From: RGIG3528 sp964653855
Lineage (GTDB): Bacteria > Bacillota > Clostridia > Lachnospirales > Lachnospiraceae
DNA length: 64,000 nt
Direction: 5' to 3'
Assembly (NCBI GenBank): GCA_964653855.1
Contig: CAZZFV010000001.1
Coordinates: 124,001-188,000 of the forward strand
Positions 27,144-34,973 of this stretch are shown here, in pieces. The notes under the pieces are model-generated. The model was given only the letters and a program-made list of their open reading frames with translations. It was not told where the DNA came from and searched no databases. The position numbers were made by a program, and so were the translations under genes. The stretch's first letter is position 1. The number at the start of each line of letters is the position of its first letter.

Positions 27144-27514
27144 GAAAAAACAGTATTAAAAATATGCGTATAAACGAGGAAGTTTTAAAAGAACTTTCCG
27201 TTATAATACGGGATGAGGTGCACGATCCGAGAATCGATCCGTTTACGAGCGTTTCGGAAGTATATGTTGCGCCCGATTTAAAAACATGCAAGGTTTATGT
27301 GAGCGTGCTCGGTGACAAGGAATCACAGGAAAACACGTTAAAGGGACTTAATTCCGCGGCCGGTTTTATACGCTCAAAGCTTGCGCACTCAATGAACATG
27401 AGAAATACGCCGGAGCTTAAGTTTGTTGTGGACCAGACGATAGAATACGGCGTAAATATGTCAAAGAAGATTGATGAAGTGATTGCATCAATGCCCAAAA
27501 GAGAAGATGATTAA
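27140..27514 (+). CDS. rbfA: Ribosome-binding factor A
   Basis: RbfA binds the 30S subunit late in assembly and in cold adaptation. The 124-residue protein has a KH-like fold, with LSVIIRDEVHDPRIDPFTSVSEV, in two parts, near 21-43, YVAPDLKTCKVYVSVLG, and RKRLA-type region here as GFIRSKLAHSMNMRNTPEL. The start overlaps the infB stop (ATGA), and the end overlaps truB by 8 bases. Confidence 0.96.
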   Translation: MRKNSIKNMRINEEVLKELSVIIRDEVHDPRIDPFTSVSEVYVAPDLKTCKVYVSVLGDKESQENTLKGLNSAAGFIRSKLAHSMNMRNTPELKFVVDQTIEYGVNMSKKIDEVIASMPKREDD

Positions 27515-28418
27515 CGGAATAATCAATATTTACAAAGAGCCCGGATACACTTCGCACGATGTTGTTGCAAAGCTCAGAAGAATACTTAGTTTCAAGCATA
27601 TCGGACACACGGGGACGCTTGACCCCATGGCAAGCGGCGTTTTGCCCGTGTGTATCGGTTCCGCAACTAAGTTATGCGATTTGGAAACCGAAAAAACAAA
27701 AGTTTATGAGGCGGTTATCCTGTTCGGAACCGCAACCGATACGGAAGACGTTACGGGAAACGTGATTTTAACAATGCCCGTAAATTGCAATAAGGATGAC
27801 CTTGTAAGTAAATTTCCTTTATTTATCGGCGATATCATGCAAAAGCCGCCCATGTATTCGGCAATCAAGGTTTCGGGAAAGAAGCTTTATGAGATTGCGA
27901 GAAGCGGAAAAACGATAGATGTGCCTCTTCGCCCCGTTACAATCAAGAATTTGGAACTTATGGATTATGTTTCAAACGAAGACGGTACATTAAGGGAAGC
28001 ACGCATAAGAATAACATGCGGAAAAGGCACATATATAAGAAGCTTGTGCAGGGATTTGGGTGAAACCTTGGGGACTTGCGCCTGCATGAAAGAACTTGTC
28101 CGCACAAAAACGGGAAGATTCGAGATTTCTGATGCCGTGACTCTGAAGCAAATACAGGAAGCTTTTGACAATAATAAGCTTCACGAGTATATTTTGCCGA
28201 TTGACGGGTATTTTTCGGATTATCCTGAGTTTATAACGGCTCCCGAATGTGATTATCTTCTTCATAACGGAAACGAACTGGGAGACTCGGATATAACGCT
28301 TAAATCAAAAGGCGAATGTTACAGAGCCTACGATTCGTTAAAGAAGTTTTACGGAATATATTACTTTGACAATCGTAAGCAAAAGTACAAACCACAAAAA
28401 ATGTTTATTGAAATGTAA
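27507..28418 (+). CDS. truB: tRNA pseudouridine(55) synthase TruB
   Basis: TruB makes the universal pseudouridine 55 in the tRNA T loop. The 303-residue protein has GYTSHDVVAKLRR near residue 14 and the catalytic HTGTLDPMASGVLPV with Asp39. Later come KPPMYSAIKVSGKKLYE, GTYIRSLCRDLG and a C-terminal PUA-like part. The ATG at 27507 is preferred over an in-frame TTG 24 bases upstream because AAAGAGAAG sits just before it. It overlaps rbfA by 8 bases. Confidence 0.96.
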   Translation: MINGIINIYKEPGYTSHDVVAKLRRILSFKHIGHTGTLDPMASGVLPVCIGSATKLCDLETEKTKVYEAVILFGTATDTEDVTGNVILTMPVNCNKDDLVSKFPLFIGDIMQKPPMYSAIKVSGKKLYEIARSGKTIDVPLRPVTIKNLELMDYVSNEDGTLREARIRITCGKGTYIRSLCRDLGETLGTCACMKELVRTKTGRFEISDAVTLKQIQEAFDNNKLHEYILPIDGYFSDYPEFITAPECDYLLHNGNELGDSDITLKSKGECYRAYDSLKKFYGIYYFDNRKQKYKPQKMFIEM

Positions 28419-28434
28419 AAGAGAGGCTTTTTCT

Positions 28435-28974
28435 TTGGAAGAAATCGATGATATTTTTAAAGCGGAATCAAAAAAAAGCGCCGTTACGATAGGAAAATTC
28501 GACGGTGTGCATATCGGTCACATGAAGCTTTTAAATACGTTAATGAAAGAAAAGAAAGATCTTGAGAGCGTTGTTATAGTGACGGGCTTTGACTTTAACG
28601 ACGAAGGAAACACGGATCAAATAATGTCAAAAACCGAACGCATTAAGATTTTTAAAAATATCGGAATCGATAAGACGGTTCTTTTCCCGTTAACGAAGGA
28701 AAATGCCGAAATCCCTGCGGAAACTTTCGTAAAAAATATTTTGGTCGAAAAGCTTAATTGTAAGCTTCTCGTGGTCGGTGACAATTTCAGATTCGGGAGA
28801 GATCGCATGGGCGACATACCGTTTCTTTCGGAAATGTCACGTAAATATGACTTTAAGCTTATGGTCATCGAACGTGAAAAATATGAAAACGAGCCCGTAT
28901 CAAGCACAAGAATAAGATCGGAATTAAAACAGGGACATCTTGAAAAAGCGCATAAAATGCTCGGAAGAAATTAA
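28435..28974 (+). CDS. ribF: RibF-type FAD synthetase domain, riboflavin kinase domain absent
   Basis: Standard RibF is about 310 residues: an N-terminal FMN adenylyltransferase and a C-terminal riboflavin kinase. This protein has only the first part, 179 residues. Seen are VTIGKFDGVHIGHMKLL near residues 17-33 (nucleotide-binding HxGH), VVGDNFRFGRDRMGD near 117-131, and SSTRIRSELKQGHLEKAHKMLGR at the end, in two parts. The kinase domain normally begins there, but a stop codon and terminator follow instead. The start is most likely TTG at 28435, 8 bases after GAGAGG; a longer frame from 28366 would overlap truB heavily. It may make FAD from FMN only, or have another nucleotidyltransferase role. 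Confidence 0.82.
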   Translation: MEEIDDIFKAESKKSAVTIGKFDGVHIGHMKLLNTLMKEKKDLESVVIVTGFDFNDEGNTDQIMSKTERIKIFKNIGIDKTVLFPLTKENAEIPAETFVKNILVEKLNCKLLVVGDNFRFGRDRMGDIPFLSEMSRKYDFKLMVIEREKYENEPVSSTRIRSELKQGHLEKAHKMLGRN

Positions 28975-28987
28975 AAAAAATAAAAGC

Positions 28988-29024
28988 GGCGGTGTAAAGA
29001 AAAATGCTTGACACTGCCTTTTTT
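28988..29024 (+). terminator. Intrinsic terminator after ribF
   Basis: An 8-base stem GGCGGTGT (28988-28995) with ACACTGCC (29011-29018), one G-T pair, 15-base loop, then six T. The right arm overlaps the -35 of the next promoter. Confidence 0.75.
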
Positions 29025-29036
29025 ATATGGTAGAAT
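29008..29036 (+). promoter_or_regulatory. Strong promoter of ylxM-ffh
   Basis: A perfect TTGACA (29008-29013), 17 bases, TAGAAT (29031-29036) with an extended TG one base upstream of the -10. One of the best promoter matches in the window, overlapping the ribF terminator. Confidence 0.8.
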
Positions 29037-29050
29037 ACGCCTCGTGCTTA

Positions 29051-29071
29051 TGTAAAGGAAATTTCTTTACA
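29051..29071 (+). promoter_or_regulatory. 5' leader hairpin of ylxM-ffh
   Basis: A perfect 7-base stem TGTAAAG/CTTTACA with loop GAAATTT, ending 2 bases before the GGGAG ribosome site and lying a few bases after the predicted transcription start. It could stabilise the mRNA 5' end or tune initiation. Confidence 0.5.
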
Positions 29072-29082
29072 CGGGAGTTTAT

Positions 29083-29427
29083 ATGGAAGAGCTTGAAAAA
29101 AAAGTTGAGCTGTCATTACTTTATGATTTTTACGGCGGACTTTTGAGTGAACACAAAAAGCAAATATTCGAAGATTATTTTTTGAACGATTTGTCATTGT
29201 CGGAAATCGCGGAAAATGCGTGTATAACAAGGCAAGGCGTGCATGACAGCATAAAGAACACCGAAAAAACGCTTCTTAAATACGAAGAAACGTTGAAGCT
29301 TTTAGAAAAATACAAATTTACAAAAAAAAGATGCGAAGAAATTAAGGGTATATTAAAAGACAATTCCGATGAAAAATCAAAACACATATCGGAACTTATA
29401 GAAGAGATAGAAACAAATGGCATTTGA
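29083..29427 (+). CDS. ylxM: YlxM family DNA-binding helix-turn-helix protein
   Basis: A small protein of 114 residues, nearly always encoded just before ffh in Firmicutes. The sigma-factor-like HTH is at about residues 19-58 (YGGLLSEHKKQIFEDYF, then LSLSEIAENACITRQGVHD), followed by a Lys-rich C-terminal helix. Known family members (UPF0122) may regulate the SRP genes; this is not shown by the sequence. Its end overlaps the ffh start by 11 bases, indicating tight coupling. Confidence 0.92.
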   Translation: MEELEKKVELSLLYDFYGGLLSEHKKQIFEDYFLNDLSLSEIAENACITRQGVHDSIKNTEKTLLKYEETLKLLEKYKFTKKRCEEIKGILKDNSDEKSKHISELIEEIETNGI

Positions 29428-30778
29428 ATCACTTACGGAAAAACTTCAAAATGTGTTTAAAAACCTTCGCGGCAAAGGACGTCTTACCGAAAAGGACGTA
29501 GAAAGCGCCATGAAGGAAATCAAGATGGCTTTTCTTGAAGCGGACGTTAACTATAAAGTCGTAAAAAGCTTTGTGAAGACCGTAACCGACCGAGCAATCG
29601 GAGAAGACGTGTTAAACTCTTTAACGCCCGGCCAGATGGTTGTAAAAATCGTAAACGAAGAGCTGATCGCGCTTCTCGGATCCGAAAACACCGAGCTTAA
29701 ATTTTTGCCCGCAAACGAGATTACGTACATTATGATGTGCGGTTTGCAAGGTGCCGGTAAAACGACTACGGCCGCAAAAATTGCGGGAATATACAAAAAC
29801 AAGGGCAAAAAGCCTTTGCTTGTTGCATGCGACATATACAGACCCGCGGCAATCGAACAATTAAAAATCAACGGCGAAAAGGTCGGTGTTCCGGTATTTA
29901 AAATGGGAACCGATCATAAGCCTCTTGAGATAGTTAAAGAAGCGGTAAAATATGCTATAGCAAATAAGCTTAATCTTCTTATTCTCGATACTGCGGGACG
30001 CTTGCAGGTAGACGAAAAGATGATGAACGAGCTTGTTGAAATCGAGAACGCTTTCCCCATCACCAATACCGTTCTTACCGTTGACGCAATGACCGGTCAG
30101 GACGCCGTAAACGTTGCCGAAACGTTTAACGAAAAACTTCCTCTCACCGGCGTCATTTTGACAAAGCTTGACGGTGACACGAGAGGCGGCTGCGCACTTT
30201 CGATCAAGCAGGTTACGGGACTTCCGATACTTTATGCGGGCATGGGAGAACGCCTTGAAGATTTGGAGCCGTTTTACCCTGACAGAATGGCGAACAGAAT
30301 TCTCGGAATGGGTGACATACTGTCACTCATCGAAAAAGCCGAAAATTCCATCGACGAAGAAAAAGCGAAGGAAATGGCAAGGAAGCTTAAAAAAGCCGAA
30401 TTCGATTATAATGATTTCCTTGAGCAAATAAGTCAGATGAAGAAAATGGGCGGAATCAAAAACATTCTCGGTATGCTTCCCGGAATGGGCGCTTTAAAGG
30501 GTGTCGAAGTCGACGATGATATGTTTAAGCCGATTGTTGCGATTATAAATTCGATGACACCTGCGGAGCGTGAAAACCCGAAACTCATGAATCCGTCAAG
30601 AAAACGCAGAATCGCAAAAGGCGCGGGCGTTGACATTTCGGAAGTAAACAAGCTTGTAAAGCAGGTTGAGAGTCAAAAGCAGATGATGAAGCAGTTAAAA
30701 GGCGTTATGGGTAACAAACACGGCAAGATGCCTATGATGCCGGGCTTCGGAAAAAAGGGCGGCTTCCCCTTTAAATAA
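29417..30778 (+). CDS. ffh: Signal recognition particle protein Ffh
   Basis: Ffh is the SRP GTPase that binds signal sequences and 4.5S/6S RNA and docks with FtsY. The 453-residue protein has the N domain (1-90), the G domain with GLQGAGKTTTAAKIAG near 109, DTAGRLQVDEKM near 191 and TKLDGDTRGG near 249. It ends in the methionine-rich M domain from about 325 (QISQMKKMGGIKNILGMLPG) to the tail KQMMKQLKGVMG. It overlaps ylxM by 11 bases. The partner ftsY ends at the left edge of the window. Confidence 0.98.
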   Translation: MAFESLTEKLQNVFKNLRGKGRLTEKDVESAMKEIKMAFLEADVNYKVVKSFVKTVTDRAIGEDVLNSLTPGQMVVKIVNEELIALLGSENTELKFLPANEITYIMMCGLQGAGKTTTAAKIAGIYKNKGKKPLLVACDIYRPAAIEQLKINGEKVGVPVFKMGTDHKPLEIVKEAVKYAIANKLNLLILDTAGRLQVDEKMMNELVEIENAFPITNTVLTVDAMTGQDAVNVAETFNEKLPLTGVILTKLDGDTRGGCALSIKQVTGLPILYAGMGERLEDLEPFYPDRMANRILGMGDILSLIEKAENSIDEEKAKEMARKLKKAEFDYNDFLEQISQMKKMGGIKNILGMLPGMGALKGVEVDDDMFKPIVAIINSMTPAERENPKLMNPSRKRRIAKGAGVDISEVNKLVKQVESQKQMMKQLKGVMGNKHGKMPMMPGFGKKGGFPFK

Positions 30779-30848
30779 TGTGGTATGAAATATTCATAAC
30801 AAGGATATTCATAAATAAATTTTAATATATTAACGGAGGAAATTTAAA

Positions 30849-31088
30849 ATGGTTAAGATCAGACTTAAGAGACAGGGCGAAAAGAAGAACCCTTTCTACA
30901 GAATCGTTGTTGCGGATGAAAGAGCACCTCGTGACGGACGTTTCATCGCAGAAATCGGAACATACAATCCGACAACCGATCCCGCAGAATTCAACGTTGA
31001 CGCTGAGGCAGCAAAGAACTGGATCGCAAACGGCGCACAGCCCACACAGACTGTTGCTAATCTTTTTAAGAAAGCCGGAATCAAATAG
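30849..31088 (+). CDS. rpsP: 30S ribosomal protein S16
   Basis: A 79-residue protein, full length for bacterial S16, a 30S assembly protein. It begins MVKIRLKRQGEKKNPFYRI and contains VADERAPRDGRFIAEIG and YNPTTDPAEF, all diagnostic. CGGAGG lies 10 bases before the ATG. The 70-base gap after ffh has a direct repeat of ATATTCATAA (30790-30799 and 30805-30814) and no clear promoter, so read-through from ffh is likely. Confidence 0.98.
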   Translation: MVKIRLKRQGEKKNPFYRIVVADERAPRDGRFIAEIGTYNPTTDPAEFNVDAEAAKNWIANGAQPTQTVANLFKKAGIK

Positions 31089-31108
31089 TTTTACCGGAGG
31101 TTTTTGAC

Positions 31109-31339
31109 ATGATGAAGGAACTTGTTGCCACAATCGCAAAGGCACTTGTGGATAATCCGGATGAGGTAACGGTAACCGAAGAAGAATCCGAAAAGGGTCT
31201 CATTGTTACGTTAAAGGTTGCCGAATCCGATATGGGCAAAGTCATCGGTAAGCAGGGACGTATCGCAAAGTCGATAAGAACCGTTGTTAAGGCTGCATCG
31301 GCAAAAGATGACAAAAGGGTAATCGTAGAGATTCAATAG
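31109..31339 (+). CDS. khpA: KH-domain RNA-binding protein KhpA (YlqC)
   Basis: A 76-residue single KH domain protein with the core motif MGKVIGKQGRIAKSIR near residues 41-56 (GxxG loop GKQG). In streptococci and other Firmicutes KhpA pairs with KhpB and binds small RNAs affecting division. No khpB is in this window. Position between rpsP and rimM is conserved. A hairpin with a short T-run follows 32 bases after the stop. Confidence 0.93.
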   Translation: MMKELVATIAKALVDNPDEVTVTEEESEKGLIVTLKVAESDMGKVIGKQGRIAKSIRTVVKAASAKDDKRVIVEIQ

Positions 31340-31371
31340 TGATTTTTGTTTGATTATCTTACGGAAGTTTG

Positions 31372-31398
31372 GGCGCATGTTTTTTACATGCGCCTTTT
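31372..31398 (+). terminator. Hairpin with short T-run between khpA and rimM
   Basis: A perfect 9-base stem GGCGCATGT/ACATGCGCC with loop TTTTT, followed by only four T. Probably a partial terminator that lowers expression of rimM-trmD relative to rpsP-khpA. Confidence 0.65.
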
Positions 31399-31444
31399 AT
31401 GCATAAGCTTAAAGATTTTAGGCTTATCTTTTAAGGAGATTTGT

Positions 31445-31975
31445 TTGGAAAATAAGGACGAAATGTTGAGAGTCGGCGTAATTTCAAATACGCACGGGGT
31501 TCACGGCGAGGTGAAAGTTTATCCGACCACGGATGACATAGAGAGATTCGATTATTTAAAAGAAGTTTATCTTGATTTGGGGCATGAACTTAAAAAACTT
31601 GAAGTAACGAACGTAAAATATTTTAAAAACCTTGTTATACTTAAGTTTAAGGGAATCGACACCCTAAACGACGTTGAAAAATGGAAACAAAAAGATTTGC
31701 TCATAACGCGTGAAAATGCGGTTTCGTTAAATGAAGGCGAATACTTTATAAGCGATATAATCGGAATACATGTGTTTAAAGACGATGACGAAAATAACGA
31801 AATCGGAATTTTGACGGACGTTATGAAAATGTATTCAAACGATGTCTATGTTGTGGAAACTAAGGACAAAAAGGAAATTTTGATTCCCGCGATAAAGGAT
31901 TGCGATATAAAAATTTCACTTGAGGAAAAGAAAATGAGAGTGCATCTGCTTCCGGGGTTATTGGACTTAAATTAA
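31445..31975 (+). CDS. rimM: Ribosome maturation factor RimM
   Basis: RimM assists 30S head assembly with S19. From the TTG at 31445 the protein has 176 residues, the usual size: an N-terminal RimM barrel (LRVGVISNTHGVHGEVKVYP near 8-27) and a C-terminal PRC barrel (EGEYFISDIIGIHVF near 98, then ILIPAIKDCDIKISLEEKK, and the tail HLLPGLLDLN). AAGGAG lies 6 bases before this TTG, which decides the start; a longer frame from 31346 would run across the hairpin. An internal ATG at 31463 is a less likely alternative. trmD follows after 10 bases. Confidence 0.93.
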   Translation: MENKDEMLRVGVISNTHGVHGEVKVYPTTDDIERFDYLKEVYLDLGHELKKLEVTNVKYFKNLVILKFKGIDTLNDVEKWKQKDLLITRENAVSLNEGEYFISDIIGIHVFKDDDENNEIGILTDVMKMYSNDVYVVETKDKKEILIPAIKDCDIKISLEEKKMRVHLLPGLLDLN

Positions 31976-31985
31976 GAGGTAAATC

Positions 31986-32663
31986 ATGAATTTTTACGTA
32001 ATGACGCTTTTTCCCGATATGATAAACATGTGTATGAACGAAAGCATTACGGGCAGGGCAATAGAAAAAGGCATAATTTCCGTAAACGCGATAAATATTC
32101 GTGATTTTACACTCGACCGTCACAAAAAGGTTGACGATTATCCTTACGGCGGCGGAGCGGGAATGCTTATGATGTGTGAGCCTGTCGTAAGAACCTGGGA
32201 ACACATAAAAGAACTCACCGGTCGTGAAAACTTAAGGACAATTTATCTTACTCCGTGGGGAAAAAGGTTTGACGAGAATGACGCGCGTGAGTTTGCGAAA
32301 GAAGAAAATCTGGTATTTTTGTGCGGGCATTATGAAGGCATTGACGAAAGAGCGCTCGACATGGTTGCGACGGATTTTTATTCGATAGGCGATTATGTGC
32401 TCACGGGCGGTGAACTTCCCGCAATGGTGATGATCGATGCGATTTCGCGTCTTGTGCCCGGAGTCTTAAATAACGACGATTCTGCCGTTTATGAGAGTTT
32501 TTCGGAAAATCTTCTTGAGCATCCGCAATACACAAGACCCGAAGAATTCAGGGGAGTAAAGGTGCCGGAAATTCTGCTTTCCGGACATCACCAAAACATC
32601 GAAAAGTGGAAAAAAGAAGAATCGTTAAAACGCACACAAAAATTCAGACCGGATCTCTTATAA
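31986..32663 (+). CDS. trmD: tRNA (guanine-37-N1)-methyltransferase TrmD
   Basis: TrmD methylates G37 next to the anticodon to prevent frameshifting, using SAM in a trefoil-knot fold. The 225-residue protein is slightly short but complete, with DYPYGGGAGMLM near residue 53, LCGHYEGIDERALD near 112 and the knot motif SIGDYVLTGGELPAM near 133. The C-terminal domain ends with VPEILLSGHHQNIEKWK. The rimM-trmD-rplS order is conserved. Confidence 0.97.
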   Translation: MNFYVMTLFPDMINMCMNESITGRAIEKGIISVNAINIRDFTLDRHKKVDDYPYGGGAGMLMMCEPVVRTWEHIKELTGRENLRTIYLTPWGKRFDENDAREFAKEENLVFLCGHYEGIDERALDMVATDFYSIGDYVLTGGELPAMVMIDAISRLVPGVLNNDDSAVYESFSENLLEHPQYTRPEEFRGVKVPEILLSGHHQNIEKWKKEESLKRTQKFRPDLL

Positions 32664-32670
32664 AAAACAC

Positions 32671-32699
32671 TTGCATTTAAGAATAAAAAGTGATATATT
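32671..32699 (+). promoter_or_regulatory. Candidate promoter of rplS
   Basis: TTGCAT (32671-32676), 17 bases, TATATT (32694-32699), starting 8 bases after the trmD stop. It would give rplS its own transcript with a leader of about 73 bases (32706-32778) that may fold weakly, perhaps an L19 leader, though I cannot match it to the known structure. Confidence 0.55.
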
Positions 32700-32778
32700 A
32701 TTTCGGCATGAGCAAAAGTCGGTCCGCTGTCATCATAAATATGAGTAAGAACGGCTTATTATATAAGGAGGTCGTAAA

Positions 32779-33126
32779 ATGAACGACATTATCAAAAACA
32801 TCGAGGCAGGCCAGGTTAAGGCAGAGAAGCCCGAGTTCAACGTAGGCGATACCGTAAGAGTATCGGCAAAGATTAAGGAAGGTAACCGCGAAAGAGTTCA
32901 GATCTTCGAGGGAACCGTATTAAAGAAACAGCATGCGGGCGCAAGAGAAACATTTACCGTAAGAAAGTCTTCAAACGGTATCGGCGTAGAAAAGACATGG
33001 CCGCTTAATTCCCCTAACGTTGAAAAGGTTGAGGTTATCAGAACAGGTAAGGTTAGACGTGCGAAGCTTAACTATCTCCGTGAGAGAACAGGTAAGAGCG
33101 CAAAGGTTAAGGAAATCATCAGATAA
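32779..33126 (+). CDS. rplS: 50S ribosomal protein L19
   Basis: L19 lies at the subunit interface. The 115-residue protein is complete, with IKNIEAGQVKAEKPEFNVGDTVR, in two parts, at the N-terminus, NRERVQIFEGTVLKKQHAG near 39, and FTVRKSSNGIGVEKTWPLN near 66 followed by RRAKLNYLRERTGKSAKV. AAGGAGG lies 9 bases before the ATG. A terminator follows. Confidence 0.99.
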   Translation: MNDIIKNIEAGQVKAEKPEFNVGDTVRVSAKIKEGNRERVQIFEGTVLKKQHAGARETFTVRKSSNGIGVEKTWPLNSPNVEKVEVIRTGKVRRAKLNYLRERTGKSAKVKEIIR

Positions 33127-33136
33127 TCAAAATTCG

Positions 33137-33167
33137 GAACAGGCTTTAAACAACCTGTTCTTTTTTT
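33137..33167 (+). terminator. Intrinsic terminator after rplS
   Basis: A perfect 7-base stem GAACAGG/CCTGTTC, 10-base loop, then seven T. Confidence 0.88.
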
Positions 33168-33285
33168 GTCCGATTGTCATTTTTTATTCGACAAAGAGCG
33201 TTTTATCAAAAAGAATGATTGAAAAAAAATGCCGATTAAATTAAAATTAAGGTTTGAGATTATTATTTACGATACGGAGATTTTT

Positions 33286-34131
33286 ATGGAATATCAATGG
33301 TACCCCGGACATATGTCAAAAGCAAAAAAGGAGATTGAGGCGAGTGTTCGCCTTGTTGACGTCATAATAGAACTTATCGACGCACGCATCCCTTATTCTT
33401 CAAAAAACCCCGATATAGACAAAATCGTAAACAATAAGCCGAGAGTGCTTTTGATGAACAAATCGGATCTTGCGGATGACAGGGTGACAAACGAGTTTAA
33501 GGCCTATTATACGGAAAAAGGCTTTTATGTGTTAAATATTTGCGCGAAGAATCAAAATCTGAAGGCGGTTACGGATATTGTTAAGGAATCCGCAAAAGAA
33601 AAAATTGAACGTGACAAGCGTAAAGGTATGATAAATAGGCCGCTCCGCGCCATGATACTCGGCATTCCGAACGTCGGAAAATCAACATTCATAAATTCTT
33701 ACGCAAAACGTGCATGCGCAAAAACGGGCGACCGCCCGGGAGTCACAACGGGAAAACAATGGATAAGGCTTTCGAATGAACTTGAGCTTCTCGACACGCC
33801 GGGAATTTTGTGGCCTAAGTTTGAAGAAAAACAAGTAGGAATGAATATCGCGTTAATCGGTTCGATAAATCTTGATCTGTTGGATAACGGGGAACTTGCG
33901 ATAAATCTTATAGAGTATTTAAAAAATAACTACGCGGGAACGATTTCCGCGCGTTACAACGTTTCGGAAGAAAACGAGCCGGTTAAGATACTTGAAGACA
34001 TATGCATAAAGCGTGCGGCACTTAAAAAAGGCGGTGAACCGGATTACGACCGCGGATCGTATATGGTTGTGGATGATTTTAGGAGCGGAAAACTCGGTAA
34101 AATCAGTCTCGAAAGAGTAAAAAGGGCTTGA
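33286..34131 (+). CDS. rbgA: Ribosome biogenesis GTPase RbgA (YlqF)
   Basis: RbgA is required for late 50S assembly. The 281-residue protein starts with MEYQWYPGHMSKAKKEIE, the family hallmark. It is circularly permuted: the G4 motif LLMNKSDLADD near 57 precedes G1 GIPNVGKSTFINS near 123, then DTPGILWPKFEEK near 168. The ATG at 33286 follows CGGAGA and begins exactly at the family start; a frame opening at 33229 would add 19 unlikely residues. It leads the rbgA-rnhB-flhB-like-yraN group. Confidence 0.96.
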   Translation: MEYQWYPGHMSKAKKEIEASVRLVDVIIELIDARIPYSSKNPDIDKIVNNKPRVLLMNKSDLADDRVTNEFKAYYTEKGFYVLNICAKNQNLKAVTDIVKESAKEKIERDKRKGMINRPLRAMILGIPNVGKSTFINSYAKRACAKTGDRPGVTTGKQWIRLSNELELLDTPGILWPKFEEKQVGMNIALIGSINLDLLDNGELAINLIEYLKNNYAGTISARYNVSEENEPVKILEDICIKRAALKKGGEPDYDRGSYMVVDDFRSGKLGKISLERVKRA

Positions 34132-34166
34132 CGTTAAAGAAAAATTAACAATAAAGAAGGCTTAAT

Positions 34167-34922
34167 ATGGAAAGTATTTCGGAAATCAAAAATATTTTAA
34201 ACAACCTTTCACCGGACGCTTTAAACGATTTTGCGGCAAAGTATTCGTCCGACCCGAGGGCAGGCGTTAAAAAAATTGTTGAAACCGCCCTTAAAAGAAA
34301 GGCGGATTTTGATAAGGAACTTAAAAGACTCGACGAAATGCTTTATTTTGAAAACAAGTATTCGGACTACGAATTTATTTGCGGAATAGACGAGGCGGGG
34401 CGGGGACCTCTTGCGGGACCCGTTGTTGCGGCGGCGGTTATTTTGCCCAAAAACGAAAAGATTCTTTATGTAAACGATTCAAAGAAATTAAGCCCCGAGA
34501 TGCGTGAGCGCCTTTATGACGAAATAACGAAAAAAGCCCTAAGCTACGGCGTCGGAATCGTTTCACATACGGAAATCGATAAAATCAATATTTTGCAAGC
34601 AACATACGAGGCAATGAAAAAGGCAGTGTCTAAATTAAAGCCCGAGCCTACGCTTCTTTTAAACGATGCCGTCAGAATTCCGGGGATCGATATACGCCAG
34701 GTCAATATAATAAAAGGCGACGCAAAATCGCTTTCGATAGCCGCAGCAAGCATAATCGCGAAAGTTACGAGAGACAGGATAATGATTGATCTCGCAGACA
34801 AATATCCCGAATATAATTTTAAATCAAACAAAGGATACGGTTCGAAGGAACATATTGACGCAATAAAGAAATACGGCCCCTGTGAAATACACAGAAGAAG
34901 CTTTATACAAGGTTTTATTTAA
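34167..34922 (+). CDS. rnhB: Ribonuclease HII
   Basis: RNase HII removes single ribonucleotides and RNA primers from DNA. The 251-residue protein has an N-terminal extension of about 70 residues (as in Bacillus RnhB) and then CGIDEAGRGPLAGPVVAAAV, catalytic Asp and Glu near 74-75. Later come YVNDSKKLSPEMRERLYDEI, in part near 105, DAVRIPGIDIRQ, and AAASIIAKVTRDRIM near 193. The usual rbgA-rnhB pairing supports the call. Confidence 0.97.
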   Translation: MESISEIKNILNNLSPDALNDFAAKYSSDPRAGVKKIVETALKRKADFDKELKRLDEMLYFENKYSDYEFICGIDEAGRGPLAGPVVAAAVILPKNEKILYVNDSKKLSPEMRERLYDEITKKALSYGVGIVSHTEIDKINILQATYEAMKKAVSKLKPEPTLLLNDAVRIPGIDIRQVNIIKGDAKSLSIAAASIIAKVTRDRIMIDLADKYPEYNFKSNKGYGSKEHIDAIKKYGPCEIHRRSFIQGFI

Positions 34923-34973
34923 CTTAAATTGTGTTAAAAAACGGCTAAGTCGTATTAAAAAACGGAGCTTTTG

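Noticed and set aside
28366..28434. Longer N-terminus for the ribF-like protein
   Set aside because: It would overlap truB by 53 bases with no ribosome site; the family motif begins soon after the TTG at 28435.
30779..30848. Promoter before rpsP
   Set aside because: TATATT is present but no acceptable -35 at 16-18 bases; the direct repeat ATATTCATAA is short and may be chance.
31346..31444. Longer RimM frame starting upstream
   Set aside because: The stretch crosses a perfect hairpin and has no ribosome site, while AAGGAG precedes the TTG at 31445.
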